From: JAXFPC01 sp034180005
GTDB lineage: Bacteria; Bacillota; Negativicutes; Acidaminococcales; Acidaminococcaceae
Length of the DNA stretch: 46,830 bases
Assembly: GCA_034180005.1 (NCBI GenBank)
Contig: JAXFPC010000018.1
Coordinates: 1 to 46,830, forward strand
Direction: 5' to 3'
Shown: piece by piece, positions 24,498 through 33,482 of the stretch
Position numbering within the stretch: the stretch's first letter is position 1
How the letters are laid out: each line of letters opens with the position of its first letter
Notes under the pieces: model-generated
The model's input: the letters and a program-made list of their open reading frames with translations, nothing else
Database searches by the model: none
Told to the model about the DNA's origin: nothing
Made by a program: the position numbers and the translations under genes

Positions 24498-26249
24498 CTA
24501 CAAGTTCATAGCGCCCTCAAAAACGACGCCGCCAATCGGGTCAACAGTAACCAATTGTCTGTCCTGAAGAATGTCGGTAGCACCTTCAGCACCTACAATC
24601 ACAGGAATACCGCAAGTAATTCCGACAATTGCAGCCGTTGATGTAAGTCCGCCCTCCTCGGCTACTATTGCCGCAGCCTTTGCAGAAGCAACCGGCACAT
24701 CTTCATCGTTGAGAATATCAACCACCAGCACATCTCCGCTGCGCAGCTTACTGCTGAAATCTTCACCCGACACGGCGACGCAAACATTGCCGGTAATCGT
24801 CTTTTTGCCGATACCCGTACCGTTCGTCAATCTGTTACCCACACTTACCACCTTTATTAAATTCGTACTCCCCGGTGTTCCTACCGGCACTCCGGCTGTA
24901 ATAACGACCGAAGCTCCTCCCTTGATTGCGTTGTTTTGCAGAGCGCAGTTCAAAGAAAGATCTATCATCTCATCCGTATTATCCGAAAACGGCCCCAATA
25001 ACGGCGCTACTCCCCAGTAAAGCTGCATCGCTCTCACCACGGTATCAAACCTTGAAACGGCAATGATGGGAACATCCGGTCTGTATTTTGCCAACATTCT
25101 TGCCGTAAAACCTGATTCTGTTATCGTAAGAATTGCTCCGGCATCGACCTCATGCGCAATTTGCACGGTAGCATGACTTACGGCATCTGTGGAATGGATG
25201 CGATCACGCAATCCCTTTTTACTGAAAATTCCGGCATAATCCAAGGACTGTTCCGTACGCACAGCTATCTTCGCCATCGTCCGAACAGCTTCCAAAGGAT
25301 ATCTGCCTGATGCAGTTTCACCGCTGAGCATAATAGCATCCGATCCGTCAAAAATGGAGTTCGCCACGTCACTTGCTTCTGCGCGAGTTGCTCTGTAACT
25401 GTTCATCATGCTTTCCAGCATCTGAGTGGCAGTTACGACAGGTTTTCCCGCTTTATTGCACCGAGCAATAATATCCTTCTGTACAAGCGGCACTTCTTCC
25501 GCAGGAATCTCCACGCCGAGGTCGCCGCGCGCAACCATTACGGCATCAGAAACCTCGATAATTTCTTCGATATGTTCCACGCCTGCAGCATTCTCTATTT
25601 TAGAAATTATCCCCATGGAATAACCGGACTCTTCGAGTACTCTTCTTATGGCCAAAACATCCTCGGCTTTTTGCACAAAAGATGCCGCAACATAATCCAT
25701 ACCTTGAGCAGCTGCAAAAAGAATATCCGCTCTGTCCTGATCTGACAAAAAAGGCAATTGCAATTCTACGCCAGGACAAGCCACACGTTTGCGCGAGCTC
25801 AGTTCTCCGCCGTTGACTACCCGCGTAACGATCATCTTGTTTTCAACGGACGTAACCTCAAGAGAAAGCAGTCCGTCCGCAAGAAGAATATGTCTTCCCG
25901 GACTCACCTCCTGCGGAAGTCCCGGATAATTAACTGAAGCCATCGCGGAGGTTCCTATCACATCATCTGTAGTCAGAATAAACTCGGCGCCTTCTTTCAG
26001 CGTCACCTTTCCTTCACCTAAAACTCCCAGTCGCATTTCAGGGCCGCGAGTATCGGCAACCGTGGCGACTATCTTACCTGCAACGGCGGCGGCTTCTCTG
26101 ACGAGACGCAAACGCAACTCATGCTCGGCGTGACTTCCGTGAGAAAAATTGAAGCGGGCCAGATCCATACCGGCGTGCATCATCTGACACAGAAGCGCTA
26201 CATCATCGGTGCTCGGTCCGACAGTACAGATTATTTTGGTTTTTTTCAT
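24498..26249 (-). CDS. pyk: Pyruvate kinase with C-terminal extra domain
   Basis: Pyruvate kinase makes pyruvate and ATP from phosphoenolpyruvate and ADP. The 583-aa protein has the N-terminal KTKIICTVGPSTDD, DLARFNFSHG, the catalytic lysine segment ISKIENAAGVEHI and MVARGDLGVEIP, then the regulatory C domain and an extra PEP-utilising mobile domain as in Bacillus. In that last domain the usual TSHAA motif reads TSTAA, so the histidine is replaced by threonine. A GTG four codons earlier (26261) lacks a proper ribosome site; ATG at 26249 follows AGAGGTG. It lies 76 bp after etfA and 3 bp before a hypothetical gene. Confidence 0.96.
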   Translation of the reverse strand: MKKTKIICTVGPSTDDVALLCQMMHAGMDLARFNFSHGSHAEHELRLRLVREAAAVAGKIVATVADTRGPEMRLGVLGEGKVTLKEGAEFILTTDDVIGTSAMASVNYPGLPQEVSPGRHILLADGLLSLEVTSVENKMIVTRVVNGGELSSRKRVACPGVELQLPFLSDQDRADILFAAAQGMDYVAASFVQKAEDVLAIRRVLEESGYSMGIISKIENAAGVEHIEEIIEVSDAVMVARGDLGVEIPAEEVPLVQKDIIARCNKAGKPVVTATQMLESMMNSYRATRAEASDVANSIFDGSDAIMLSGETASGRYPLEAVRTMAKIAVRTEQSLDYAGIFSKKGLRDRIHSTDAVSHATVQIAHEVDAGAILTITESGFTARMLAKYRPDVPIIAVSRFDTVVRAMQLYWGVAPLLGPFSDNTDEMIDLSLNCALQNNAIKGGASVVITAGVPVGTPGSTNLIKVVSVGNRLTNGTGIGKKTITGNVCVAVSGEDFSSKLRSGDVLVVDILNDEDVPVASAKAAAIVAEEGGLTSTAAIVGITCGIPVIVGAEGATDILQDRQLVTVDPIGGVVFEGAMNL

Positions 26250-26325
26250 AAGCAGATTCACCTCTACAGCTCAAAGCTTCCGACAATTATCCTGCCGTTT
26301 AACAACTCGTTTCACATATGCGAAA

Positions 26326-27525
26326 TTAATTTTCTTTATAAGCTTTAATCTTTGCTATCAATTTAGGAAGAATCACGTTTACATCGCCGACAACTCCATA
26401 AGTGGATACGCTAAATATGGGAGCGTGGGCATCCTTATTCACGGACACGATAATATCCGACTCTTTCATACCTGATATGTGCTGCACGGCACCGGAAATA
26501 CCGCAGGCAAAATACAGATGAGGCTTAACCGTCTTGCCTGATTGACCGACCTGGAGCTGGTGGGCTATCCAACCGTCATCGGTAACAGCGCGCGTTCCCG
26601 CAACAGCACTGTTTTCGAAAAGCTCCGCCAGTTCCTCCAAAACTTTAAAATTCTCCAGAGTTCCGAATCCACGCCCGCCGGCGCAAATAACATCGGCATC
26701 TTCCAGCTTAATCTTGTTGCCAAGGACTGCAGCCGTCCTGGAAACAGTCCTAACCGGACTGTTCACAGGATCGGCAATAGTGAAACTTATAATCTCACCC
26801 TGCCTGGATGCGTCAGCAACAGGAGCTTTAAAGACTCCGGGGCGCACGGTTCCCATCTGAGGGCGATGCTCTTCACACAAAATGGTAGCATAAATATTTC
26901 CGCCCAAGGCAGGTCTTGTCCATTCAACTATACCATCTTCACGAATATCCAAAGCGGTGCAGTCGGCGCACAAACCTGTATGCAGACGTGCGGCAACACG
27001 AGGTGCCAAATCGCGTCCATCCGCAGTCGCGCCGAACATAATTGCCGAAGGAGCATACTTCTCAACTAATCTGCTTACAGCATCCGTATATAAATCCGTA
27101 TTGTATTCCTCGTACTCAGCACCTTCTACGACATAAACTTTATCAGCTCCGCGAGCGATAAGATTTGCCGGCACATCTCCGGCTGAGCCCGCGATCAACA
27201 CAGCGCAACATTTTTCGTTAACTTTCGATGCTAAAACGGCTCCTTCCGCCAAAAGTTCATAAGTTACATCAAGGCACTGGTTATCCTGAACTTCGGCGAT
27301 TACCCAAATATCATGCCCGTCGCCGCCAACTGCTGCTTTCTTCTCCACCGCAACCTCGGAAGAAATTGCTTCTACAGGGCATTCACTCACGCAGGCGCCG
27401 CAGGAGATGCAGACATCCGGATCAATTTTCGCTTTACCTTCAACCATGGCTATTGCTCCTACAGGGCATACAGCCATACATGATTCACAACCAATACACT
27501 TTTCTCTATCAACTATCATTGCCAT
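26326..27525 (-). CDS. etfA: Electron transfer flavoprotein alpha with ferredoxin domain
   Basis: This 399-aa EtfA carries an N-terminal two-cluster ferredoxin domain: Cys10-13-16-20 (CIGCESCMAVCP) and Cys39-42-45-49 (CISCGACVSECP). The rest is a normal Etf alpha chain ending in the FAD-binding part (GGRGFGTLENFKVLEELAELF, GWIAHQLQVGQSGKTVKP, ACGISGAVQHISGM). Such ferredoxin-fused EtfA chains are known from electron-bifurcating Etf complexes of anaerobes, for example caffeyl-CoA and lactate systems. It follows etfB by 11 bp and has a clear GAGGTG ribosome site. No acyl-CoA or lactate dehydrogenase gene adjoins it, so the partner is unknown. Confidence 0.93.
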   Translation of the reverse strand: MAMIVDREKCIGCESCMAVCPVGAIAMVEGKAKIDPDVCISCGACVSECPVEAISSEVAVEKKAAVGGDGHDIWVIAEVQDNQCLDVTYELLAEGAVLASKVNEKCCAVLIAGSAGDVPANLIARGADKVYVVEGAEYEEYNTDLYTDAVSRLVEKYAPSAIMFGATADGRDLAPRVAARLHTGLCADCTALDIREDGIVEWTRPALGGNIYATILCEEHRPQMGTVRPGVFKAPVADASRQGEIISFTIADPVNSPVRTVSRTAAVLGNKIKLEDADVICAGGRGFGTLENFKVLEELAELFENSAVAGTRAVTDDGWIAHQLQVGQSGKTVKPHLYFACGISGAVQHISGMKESDIIVSVNKDAHAPIFSVSTYGVVGDVNVILPKLIAKIKAYKEN

Positions 27526-27536
27526 CTGTCTTCACC

Positions 27537-28331
27537 TCAACGCGTAATTACTTCTGCCTGCAAAAGTTTATTAAACAGTTTTTCCACAGCCGCATCAACA
27601 TCATCTTCGTTGATGATTTCACAGTTGATAGTCGGAGGTTCAGGAGAAAAAGCGCTCTTAACCTTTGTCGGCGAACCGTTCAAACCGATATCGGAAATAT
27701 CTATGCCCAAATCAGCTACAGTAAGTGTAGGAATCTCGGCTTTACGAGCTTTCATTTTTCCCTTGATGCTTGCAAACCTTGGCTCTTTTTCAGATTTTTC
27801 CACTGTGATCAAAACGGGAGCAGGACAAGCCAGCGTTATAGCCGCTACTTCATTTTCACGCACAACAACGAATTCGTTGTCTGTGAACTCCACTTTGTAT
27901 GATCCCGTTATTTGCGGAATACCCAAATGCTCGGCAATTTCAGGCCCTACTTGAGCCGTGTCGCCGTCAACAGCCTGCTTGCCGCACAGAATCAGATCGA
28001 ACTCACCGATATGTTTAATTGCCGCAGCCAACGCTATGCTTGTAGCAAGAGTATCTGATCCGGCAAGAGCCCTGTCCGTCAGCAGGAAAGCATCATCAGC
28101 CCCCATAGCGATAGCCTCTTTTAAAACATCAGCTGCTTGCGGCAACCCCATGGTAAGGACAGTAACCCTAGCACCTTCCTTGTCTTTCAGACAAAGTGCA
28201 GTTTCTAAGGCATCACGATCATAGGGGTTCATGATATTTTCCACTGAATCACGGATCAATGTTCTTTTCTCCGGATGAAATTTAACTTTTTCCGTGTCCG
28301 GAACCTGTTTAATGCAAACTAAGATATTCAT
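27537..28331 (-). CDS. etfB: Electron transfer flavoprotein beta
   Basis: EtfB is the partner of EtfA in the flavoprotein heterodimer that passes electrons between dehydrogenases and NAD or ferredoxin. The 264-aa protein begins with MNILVCIKQVPDTEKVKF and contains IMNPYDRDALETAL, GKQAVDGDTAQVGPEIAE and the ACPAPVLITVEKSEKEPRFASIKGKMKARK stretch split across the family's conserved positions. Start follows AGGAGG. It is first in the etfB-etfA pair, downstream of dnaE with a 102-bp gap that contains a candidate promoter. Confidence 0.95.
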   Translation of the reverse strand: MNILVCIKQVPDTEKVKFHPEKRTLIRDSVENIMNPYDRDALETALCLKDKEGARVTVLTMGLPQAADVLKEAIAMGADDAFLLTDRALAGSDTLATSIALAAAIKHIGEFDLILCGKQAVDGDTAQVGPEIAEHLGIPQITGSYKVEFTDNEFVVVRENEVAAITLACPAPVLITVEKSEKEPRFASIKGKMKARKAEIPTLTVADLGIDISDIGLNGSPTKVKSAFSPEPPTINCEIINEDDVDAAVEKLFNKLLQAEVITR

Positions 28332-28382
28332 ATTTGTCCTCCTAAAAATATTTCCAGCGAACTAAAAACACATCATTTTATT

Positions 28383-28412
28383 ATTGTAACATTTTTATTC
28401 TTTTACTTGCAA
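28383..28412 (-). promoter_or_regulatory. Candidate etfBA promoter
   Basis: On the minus strand -35 TTGCAA (28412-28407), an 18-bp spacer and -10 TACAAT (28388-28383) lie in the dnaE-etfB gap about 50 bp before the etfB start. No terminator for dnaE is seen in the gap. Confidence 0.55.
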
Positions 28413-28433
28413 CTCCACAACAGCTTGGATCGA

Positions 28434-31400
28434 TCATATAAAACAATCTTCCCCAAGAACAGCCTGCACATCTTCTCTAAAACCATCAGCAGCGCTGTTC
28501 ACCCAATAAGCTGCAGCAGTTTTAATAATTTTTCGTGAAGCGGTCAGATGCAGATAAACCGTGTCACCTCCACGGTATTTCGCAAAAATGCCGCGCAACG
28601 CTTCCTGCACCGCTGGAGTATCTTTGTCGCGGGTGATATTAAGTCTCACTTCACGCTCAATTTCCTGCTTCAGACGACGCACTTCACCGGCAACAATTTT
28701 ACTCTCGCGTTCATCGATGCTGAACCGTCCTAAAACGCAAACAATATTTTCCTGGTAAATATCCTTAAGACACTCCTGATATACCTTTGGAAAAACCACA
28801 ACTTGCACGCTGCCGCTAAAATCTTCCAAAGTAAGTAGCGCCATGCTGTCGCCACGCTTAGTATTCTTGAGCACGCAGCCGGTGATAATGCCTGCGACCT
28901 GCACGCGACTGCCGTCGGCAATACCGCCATCCAATCCGAACTGATGCAAAGGCATATACTTGCGCAGCACTCCTTTGTAATTATCTAGCGGATGACCCGT
29001 AACGTAAAATCCTATCAGTTCTTTCTCATTCTGCAAAATAACTTCTTGCTGCAATTCATCCATCTTCGGCAGCACAACTTCCGTAAGTTGCTCGTCACCG
29101 CCAAAATCAAATAAACCTATCTGTCCTGATGCCAAGTCGCGCTGGTACGCTGCTCCCATCTCAACCGACTGATCTGCAACGGCGAGCAGCTGCGAGCGTT
29201 TGGCGCCGAAAGAATTCATCGCGCCGCAACGGATAAGATTTTCCACTATTCTTTTATTAACGAGACGCATGCTCACGCGCCGGCAAAAATCGGTCAAATC
29301 CTTAAACTGTCCGCCCTGCTCCCTCGCTTCGATAATTGAACTTACAGCTGCAGCACCGGCACCTTTCACACCGCCCAATCCAAAACGTATGGCATCGTTT
29401 TCGTCGACGCTGAAAGCAATACCGCTGACATTGACGTCCGGCGGAAGAATTTTTATTCCGGCGGCGCGACAAACTGAAATATACCAGCTTAATTTATCAC
29501 TTTCATTAATAACGCTGTTCAAAAAAGCAGCCATGTACTGCGCCGGCCAGTGCGCTTTCAAATAAGCCGTCTGGTAAGCAACCAAAGCATAAGCTACGGA
29601 GTGAGATTTATTAAATCCGTAACCGGCAAAATGTTGTAGCAAAGCAAAAATATCACTGCTAAGATTTTCCGAAATATTGTGAAGCTTTTTAGCCCCGTCG
29701 ATAAAATCCTGACGCATAGAATCAAGTTCTTTAGCTTTCTTTTTACCCATAGCGCGCCGCAGTATGTCCGCCTGTCCCAGCGAAAAACCTGCCAGAACAG
29801 AAGTTATTTGCATAACCTGTTCCTGATACAGTATCACTCCGTAAGTATCCTCCAGAATCGGTTCCATCAGAGGATGCAAAACCTCTGCCGTTCTGCGTCC
29901 GTGTCTTCCGGCGATAAAATCCTCCGCCATTCCTGTACCCAACGGTCCTGGACGATAAAGGGCGACCAACGGTATCAAATCCTCGAAGCTCTCAGGAGCC
30001 AGCTCCATGACCAGCTTGGTAATACCGGCGGACTCCAGCTGGAACACCCCGAAGGTGTCACCGCGGCACAGCATTTGGCAGGCTGCGGCATCAGTCAGCG
30101 GAATATCTTCAACGTTAACTTTTACTCCCTTAGTGGCATAAATCAGCTTGACGGCATCATCGATAACAGTCAAAGTCCTCAGTCCCAGAAAATCCATTTT
30201 CAGCAAGCCGAGACTTTCCACTTTATCCTTGTCGTACTGAGTGACAATGCCTGTATTATCTTCAACAGCTTGAAGCGGCACATAATCTTTCAAATCCTCC
30301 GGAGCTATGATGACCCCGGCAGCATGAGTGCCGGCATTTTTAGGAAGACCTTCAACGCTCTTCGCCAAATCGATTAACCTTTTTACTTCCGGGCGCGTTT
30401 CATAAGCATTGCGCAAATCATTACTGCTTCTTAAAGCTCGCTCAAGTGTTATGCCCAACTCTCTCGGAATAAGCTTGGCAATCTCGTCAACCGCAGCATA
30501 AGACATTCCCAAAGCTTTGCCAACATCTCGCACCGCCGCTCTTGCCTGCAACGTTCCGAACGTTATGATCTGCGCTACTCTTTCTTTACCGTAACGCTTG
30601 ACAACATATTCCAGCACACGATCTCTTTTCAGATAGCAAAAGTCTGTATCTATATCCGGCATACTTACACGCTCAGGATTAAGGAAACGTTCAAAAAGCA
30701 GGTCGTAACGGATAGGATCTATGTTGGTTATGGAAAGCAAATACGCAACGATACTTCCTGCGGCGCTACCGCGTCCGGGACCGACGGGGATATCATTTTT
30801 TCTGCAGTAAAGAATAAAATCCCACACGATGAGAAAATAACAGGCATACCCCATCTGATTGATTATGTTAAGTTCGTAGTCAAGCCTTGCACGAACCTTT
30901 TCGTTGCAGTCCGGATAAAATTTTGGAAGCTTTTCTCGACAAAGATGAGCAAGATAACTCGCAGCATCAAATCCGTCAGGAACCGGAAACTCCGGCAGCA
31001 ACAAATGTCCGAATTCCAATCGCACGTTGCAACGCGCAGCTATCTTGTTCGTATTCGTCAAAGCTTCCGGGCAATCGTAGAAAAGTTCCGCCATCTCAGA
31101 CGCACTCTTCACATAAAAACTGTCGTTAGGGAAACGCATCCTGTTAGGAGCTTCAACCGTGCTTCCTGTCTGAATGCACAGAAGCACATCCTGCCCCTCC
31201 GCGTCTTCTTTTTTCGTATAATGCGAATCATTTGTAGCTACGAGTCCCAAACCGTACTCACCGGCCAGCAACTTCAACGCATCATTCACTCGGTGTTCTT
31301 CATCCAAGCCGTGATCCTGCAGCTCCAGGAAATAATTGTCGGTGCCGAAAATATCTATATACTCTTCAATGGCGCGCCGCGCTCCGTCAAGATCATTTTT

Positions 31401-31841
31401 TCTTATCAAAAGAGCAACTTCTCCGGAAATGCACGCACTCAAACAAATTAGCCCTTGACTGTGAGCACGCAGAAGCTCCTTATCTACTCTCGGATGGTAG
31501 TAAAACCCGTCAATGCTGGCGTAAGAAACCAGTTTCACGAGATTCTGATAGCCTTCATTGTTCTCTGCCAAAAGGATCAGATGATAAGCCTCTCTGCCGA
31601 TTTTTTCCAAGCGCGAACCCGGGGCGACATAAACCTCACAACCTATGATAGGTTTTATGCCTTGCTTGACAGCTTCCTGGTAAAACTCAACCACGCCGTA
31701 CATCACGCCGTGATCAGTTATGGCTACACTTTCCATGCCCAATTCCTTAACATAGGAAATCAATTCGCCTATTTTAGAAGCTCCGTCCAAAAGACTGTAT
31801 TCCGTATGTACATGTAAATGAGTAAAATTATTACTGTTCAT
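28434..31841 (-). CDS. dnaE: DNA polymerase III alpha subunit DnaE
   Basis: DnaE is a replicative C-family DNA polymerase. The 1135-aa protein has a PHP domain at the N terminus (THLHVHTEYSLLDG, ITDHGVMYG, NDSHYTKKEDAEGQDVL), with metal-binding residues apparently intact, then the polymerase core with PVGPGRGSAAGSIVAYL and the catalytic PDIDTDF, YQEQVMQI, a helix-hairpin-helix region, and a C-terminal OB fold (RVQVAGIITGCVLKNTKRGDSMALLTLEDFSGSVQV in pieces). Length fits DnaE1-like enzymes. It follows the symporter gene after only 23 bp, so it may be read from the symporter promoter. Confidence 0.97.
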   Translation of the reverse strand: MNSNNFTHLHVHTEYSLLDGASKIGELISYVKELGMESVAITDHGVMYGVVEFYQEAVKQGIKPIIGCEVYVAPGSRLEKIGREAYHLILLAENNEGYQNLVKLVSYASIDGFYYHPRVDKELLRAHSQGLICLSACISGEVALLIRKNDLDGARRAIEEYIDIFGTDNYFLELQDHGLDEEHRVNDALKLLAGEYGLGLVATNDSHYTKKEDAEGQDVLLCIQTGSTVEAPNRMRFPNDSFYVKSASEMAELFYDCPEALTNTNKIAARCNVRLEFGHLLLPEFPVPDGFDAASYLAHLCREKLPKFYPDCNEKVRARLDYELNIINQMGYACYFLIVWDFILYCRKNDIPVGPGRGSAAGSIVAYLLSITNIDPIRYDLLFERFLNPERVSMPDIDTDFCYLKRDRVLEYVVKRYGKERVAQIITFGTLQARAAVRDVGKALGMSYAAVDEIAKLIPRELGITLERALRSSNDLRNAYETRPEVKRLIDLAKSVEGLPKNAGTHAAGVIIAPEDLKDYVPLQAVEDNTGIVTQYDKDKVESLGLLKMDFLGLRTLTVIDDAVKLIYATKGVKVNVEDIPLTDAAACQMLCRGDTFGVFQLESAGITKLVMELAPESFEDLIPLVALYRPGPLGTGMAEDFIAGRHGRRTAEVLHPLMEPILEDTYGVILYQEQVMQITSVLAGFSLGQADILRRAMGKKKAKELDSMRQDFIDGAKKLHNISENLSSDIFALLQHFAGYGFNKSHSVAYALVAYQTAYLKAHWPAQYMAAFLNSVINESDKLSWYISVCRAAGIKILPPDVNVSGIAFSVDENDAIRFGLGGVKGAGAAAVSSIIEAREQGGQFKDLTDFCRRVSMRLVNKRIVENLIRCGAMNSFGAKRSQLLAVADQSVEMGAAYQRDLASGQIGLFDFGGDEQLTEVVLPKMDELQQEVILQNEKELIGFYVTGHPLDNYKGVLRKYMPLHQFGLDGGIADGSRVQVAGIITGCVLKNTKRGDSMALLTLEDFSGSVQVVVFPKVYQECLKDIYQENIVCVLGRFSIDERESKIVAGEVRRLKQEIEREVRLNITRDKDTPAVQEALRGIFAKYRGGDTVYLHLTASRKIIKTAAAYWVNSAADGFREDVQAVLGEDCFI

Positions 31842-31864
31842 AAAAAATCCTATAATATCTTCGC

Positions 31865-33238
31865 CTAATTCTTACGCCCGCAGACAATTGCCGGAAGTAA
31901 GAAAAGCAAGTTGCAGGCTAATGCCGCAAAAAGTCCGTTTCCCTGCCAAGGCAGAAATTTCCATAGGCAAGCTGACACAATACCTGCTGCAATAGCTGTC
32001 ACACCTAATCCGGAATGTATTTTGCCGTGGAAAAAAACGGCAAACGTCATCGGCAGAAAAATTCCGCTACCTCTCAAAGCCATGGACAAATAATTCCATT
32101 CCAGAACAGATGAATCCAAATTAAAAAGCACAAAAAGCATGGCGCCCACGGTAACAGTTAGTACACTGACCCTGCTCACCCACAAAAGTTCCGCAGAACC
32201 GGCGGAACGCCACAAGTTTTTTACAATGTCGCGCGAAATCATCGTTCCTATACCCAAAGAAAGTCCAGCGATAGATCCTAAAGCCGAAAGTAGAATGGCA
32301 GCTATTCCTATTCCACCCAACCAATCCGGCAAATAGTGTAACAAATAAAAAGGCAATGCCTCTATGGATGGAATGCCCGGATGATGTTGATGCATGAACA
32401 TACCTATCATGACTGAAGGCAAGCCGACAGGTATTACCACCAACGCCGCCGCGATACAACCGGCGGCAGCTGTTCGGGAATCCTTGGCGGAAAAAATCGA
32501 CTGAATGTAGCTCTGAGTAGAAACGACGCCCACAATCATAGAAGCGATGGAAAAAAGACCGTCCTCAATTCCCCGCCCGAAAAGACTGAACCAGGGATAA
32601 GCCGGAAATATCTCCGTAATGCCGTCCCATCTTCCAAGCGTATTATAAGCTCCCAGTCCGCCGACAAAGATGGTCGCAAAAATCAAAATAATTTTAAATA
32701 TTCCGGCCATACCGCTGCTGCTGATGCCACCGAAAAATACAAAACCCGCAACGATTGCAATGACCAGTACCGCTGCTACAGGCAACGTCAGTCCGAATAA
32801 TCCCGACACCAGAAAAAGCGTCGTCAATGTGCTGGCTACAACACTGAAAAAAATCCCGGCAGAAGACGAAATACTCGCCAGCCAACCTGCCGCCGATCCG
32901 TAGTTGATCACCAAATACTCCGACACGGTAGTGAGGCCGCTGCGACGCAAAGGTACGGCGTAAAAAAAAGCCATAATGAGCAACGCTATGCCGCTGCCTA
33001 AAGTGAACCACCACGCGGTAAGGCCTATTTTAAATCCTAATTGCGCAGTACCGACCGTGGCAGCGCCGCCAACTATCGTTCCGATTATGCTACCGGCAAC
33101 CAATCCGACTCCGGCACGTCGTCCGCCGACATTATAATCATCAGCCGATTTTATTCTTCTTGCTGAAACAATGCCCGGCGCTAAAGTCACCACCATAGTT
33201 ATGACTAAGCTTACAATATGCGCGAACGACAGCTTCAT
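31865..33238 (-). CDS. Sodium:solute symporter family protein
   Basis: This 457-aa membrane protein has about 12-13 hydrophobic helices and the pattern of the sodium:solute symporter (SSS/LeuT-fold) family: VSARRIKSADDYNVGGRRAGVGLVAGSIIGT near the start, TVSEYLVINYGSAAGWL, and SALGSIAGLSLGIGTMISRDI in the middle. That last segment holds the conserved Ser/Gly-rich sodium site region. It would import an organic solute together with Na+. The substrate cannot be inferred. It is divergent from the hydrogenase pair and is followed closely by dnaE. The start is supported by GGAAGTG ahead of ATG and by a promoter upstream. Confidence 0.88.
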   Translation of the reverse strand: MKLSFAHIVSLVITMVVTLAPGIVSARRIKSADDYNVGGRRAGVGLVAGSIIGTIVGGAATVGTAQLGFKIGLTAWWFTLGSGIALLIMAFFYAVPLRRSGLTTVSEYLVINYGSAAGWLASISSSAGIFFSVVASTLTTLFLVSGLFGLTLPVAAVLVIAIVAGFVFFGGISSSGMAGIFKIILIFATIFVGGLGAYNTLGRWDGITEIFPAYPWFSLFGRGIEDGLFSIASMIVGVVSTQSYIQSIFSAKDSRTAAAGCIAAALVVIPVGLPSVMIGMFMHQHHPGIPSIEALPFYLLHYLPDWLGGIGIAAILLSALGSIAGLSLGIGTMISRDIVKNLWRSAGSAELLWVSRVSVLTVTVGAMLFVLFNLDSSVLEWNYLSMALRGSGIFLPMTFAVFFHGKIHSGLGVTAIAAGIVSACLWKFLPWQGNGLFAALACNLLFLLPAIVCGRKN

Positions 33239-33314
33239 TAAAAAAACACTTCCTTATACAACGCCTGATTTACATGATGATTCGTGAGAAAAATTATCGC
33301 ACCAATCTAGGTTA

Positions 33315-33343
33315 AGTATAGCACAAAGCCGTTTCTTTTTGAA
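33315..33343 (-). promoter_or_regulatory. Symporter gene promoter
   Basis: On the minus strand -35 TTCAAA (33343-33338), a 17-bp spacer and an extended -10 TGC-TATACT (33323-33315) lie about 80 bp before the symporter ATG. Confidence 0.6.
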
Positions 33344-33359
33344 TTAAAACTTCCACTAC

Positions 33360-33427
33360 ATGTATACTGTAAACACGCTGATTTTATTTGTCAAACAAAG
33401 TATATTTTTGTATAATTAAATGTATAC
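33360..33427. promoter_or_regulatory. Paired ATGTATAC sites and TTTGT dyad
   Basis: The octamer ATGTATAC, whose last six bases form the palindrome GTATAC, occurs at 33360-33367 and again at 33420-33427, exactly 60 bp apart. They flank the hydrogenase promoter: one upstream of the -35, one at the start point. A further dyad, TTTGT-CAA-ACAAA (33387-33399), overlaps the -35. These look like operator elements; the regulator is not known and they do not fit the usual Rex site. Confidence 0.45.
33388..33416 (+). promoter_or_regulatory. Hydrogenase operon promoter
   Basis: The plus strand has -35 TTGTCA (33388-33393), a 17-bp spacer and a consensus -10 TATAAT (33411-33416). Transcription would start near 33423, 60 bases before the first gene of the hydrogenase pair. 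Confidence 0.82.
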
Positions 33428-33482
33428 ACTTTTTGCCGTCACCCTTACTGTAACGGACGCAGGTTTATTTAGGAGGAGAAAG

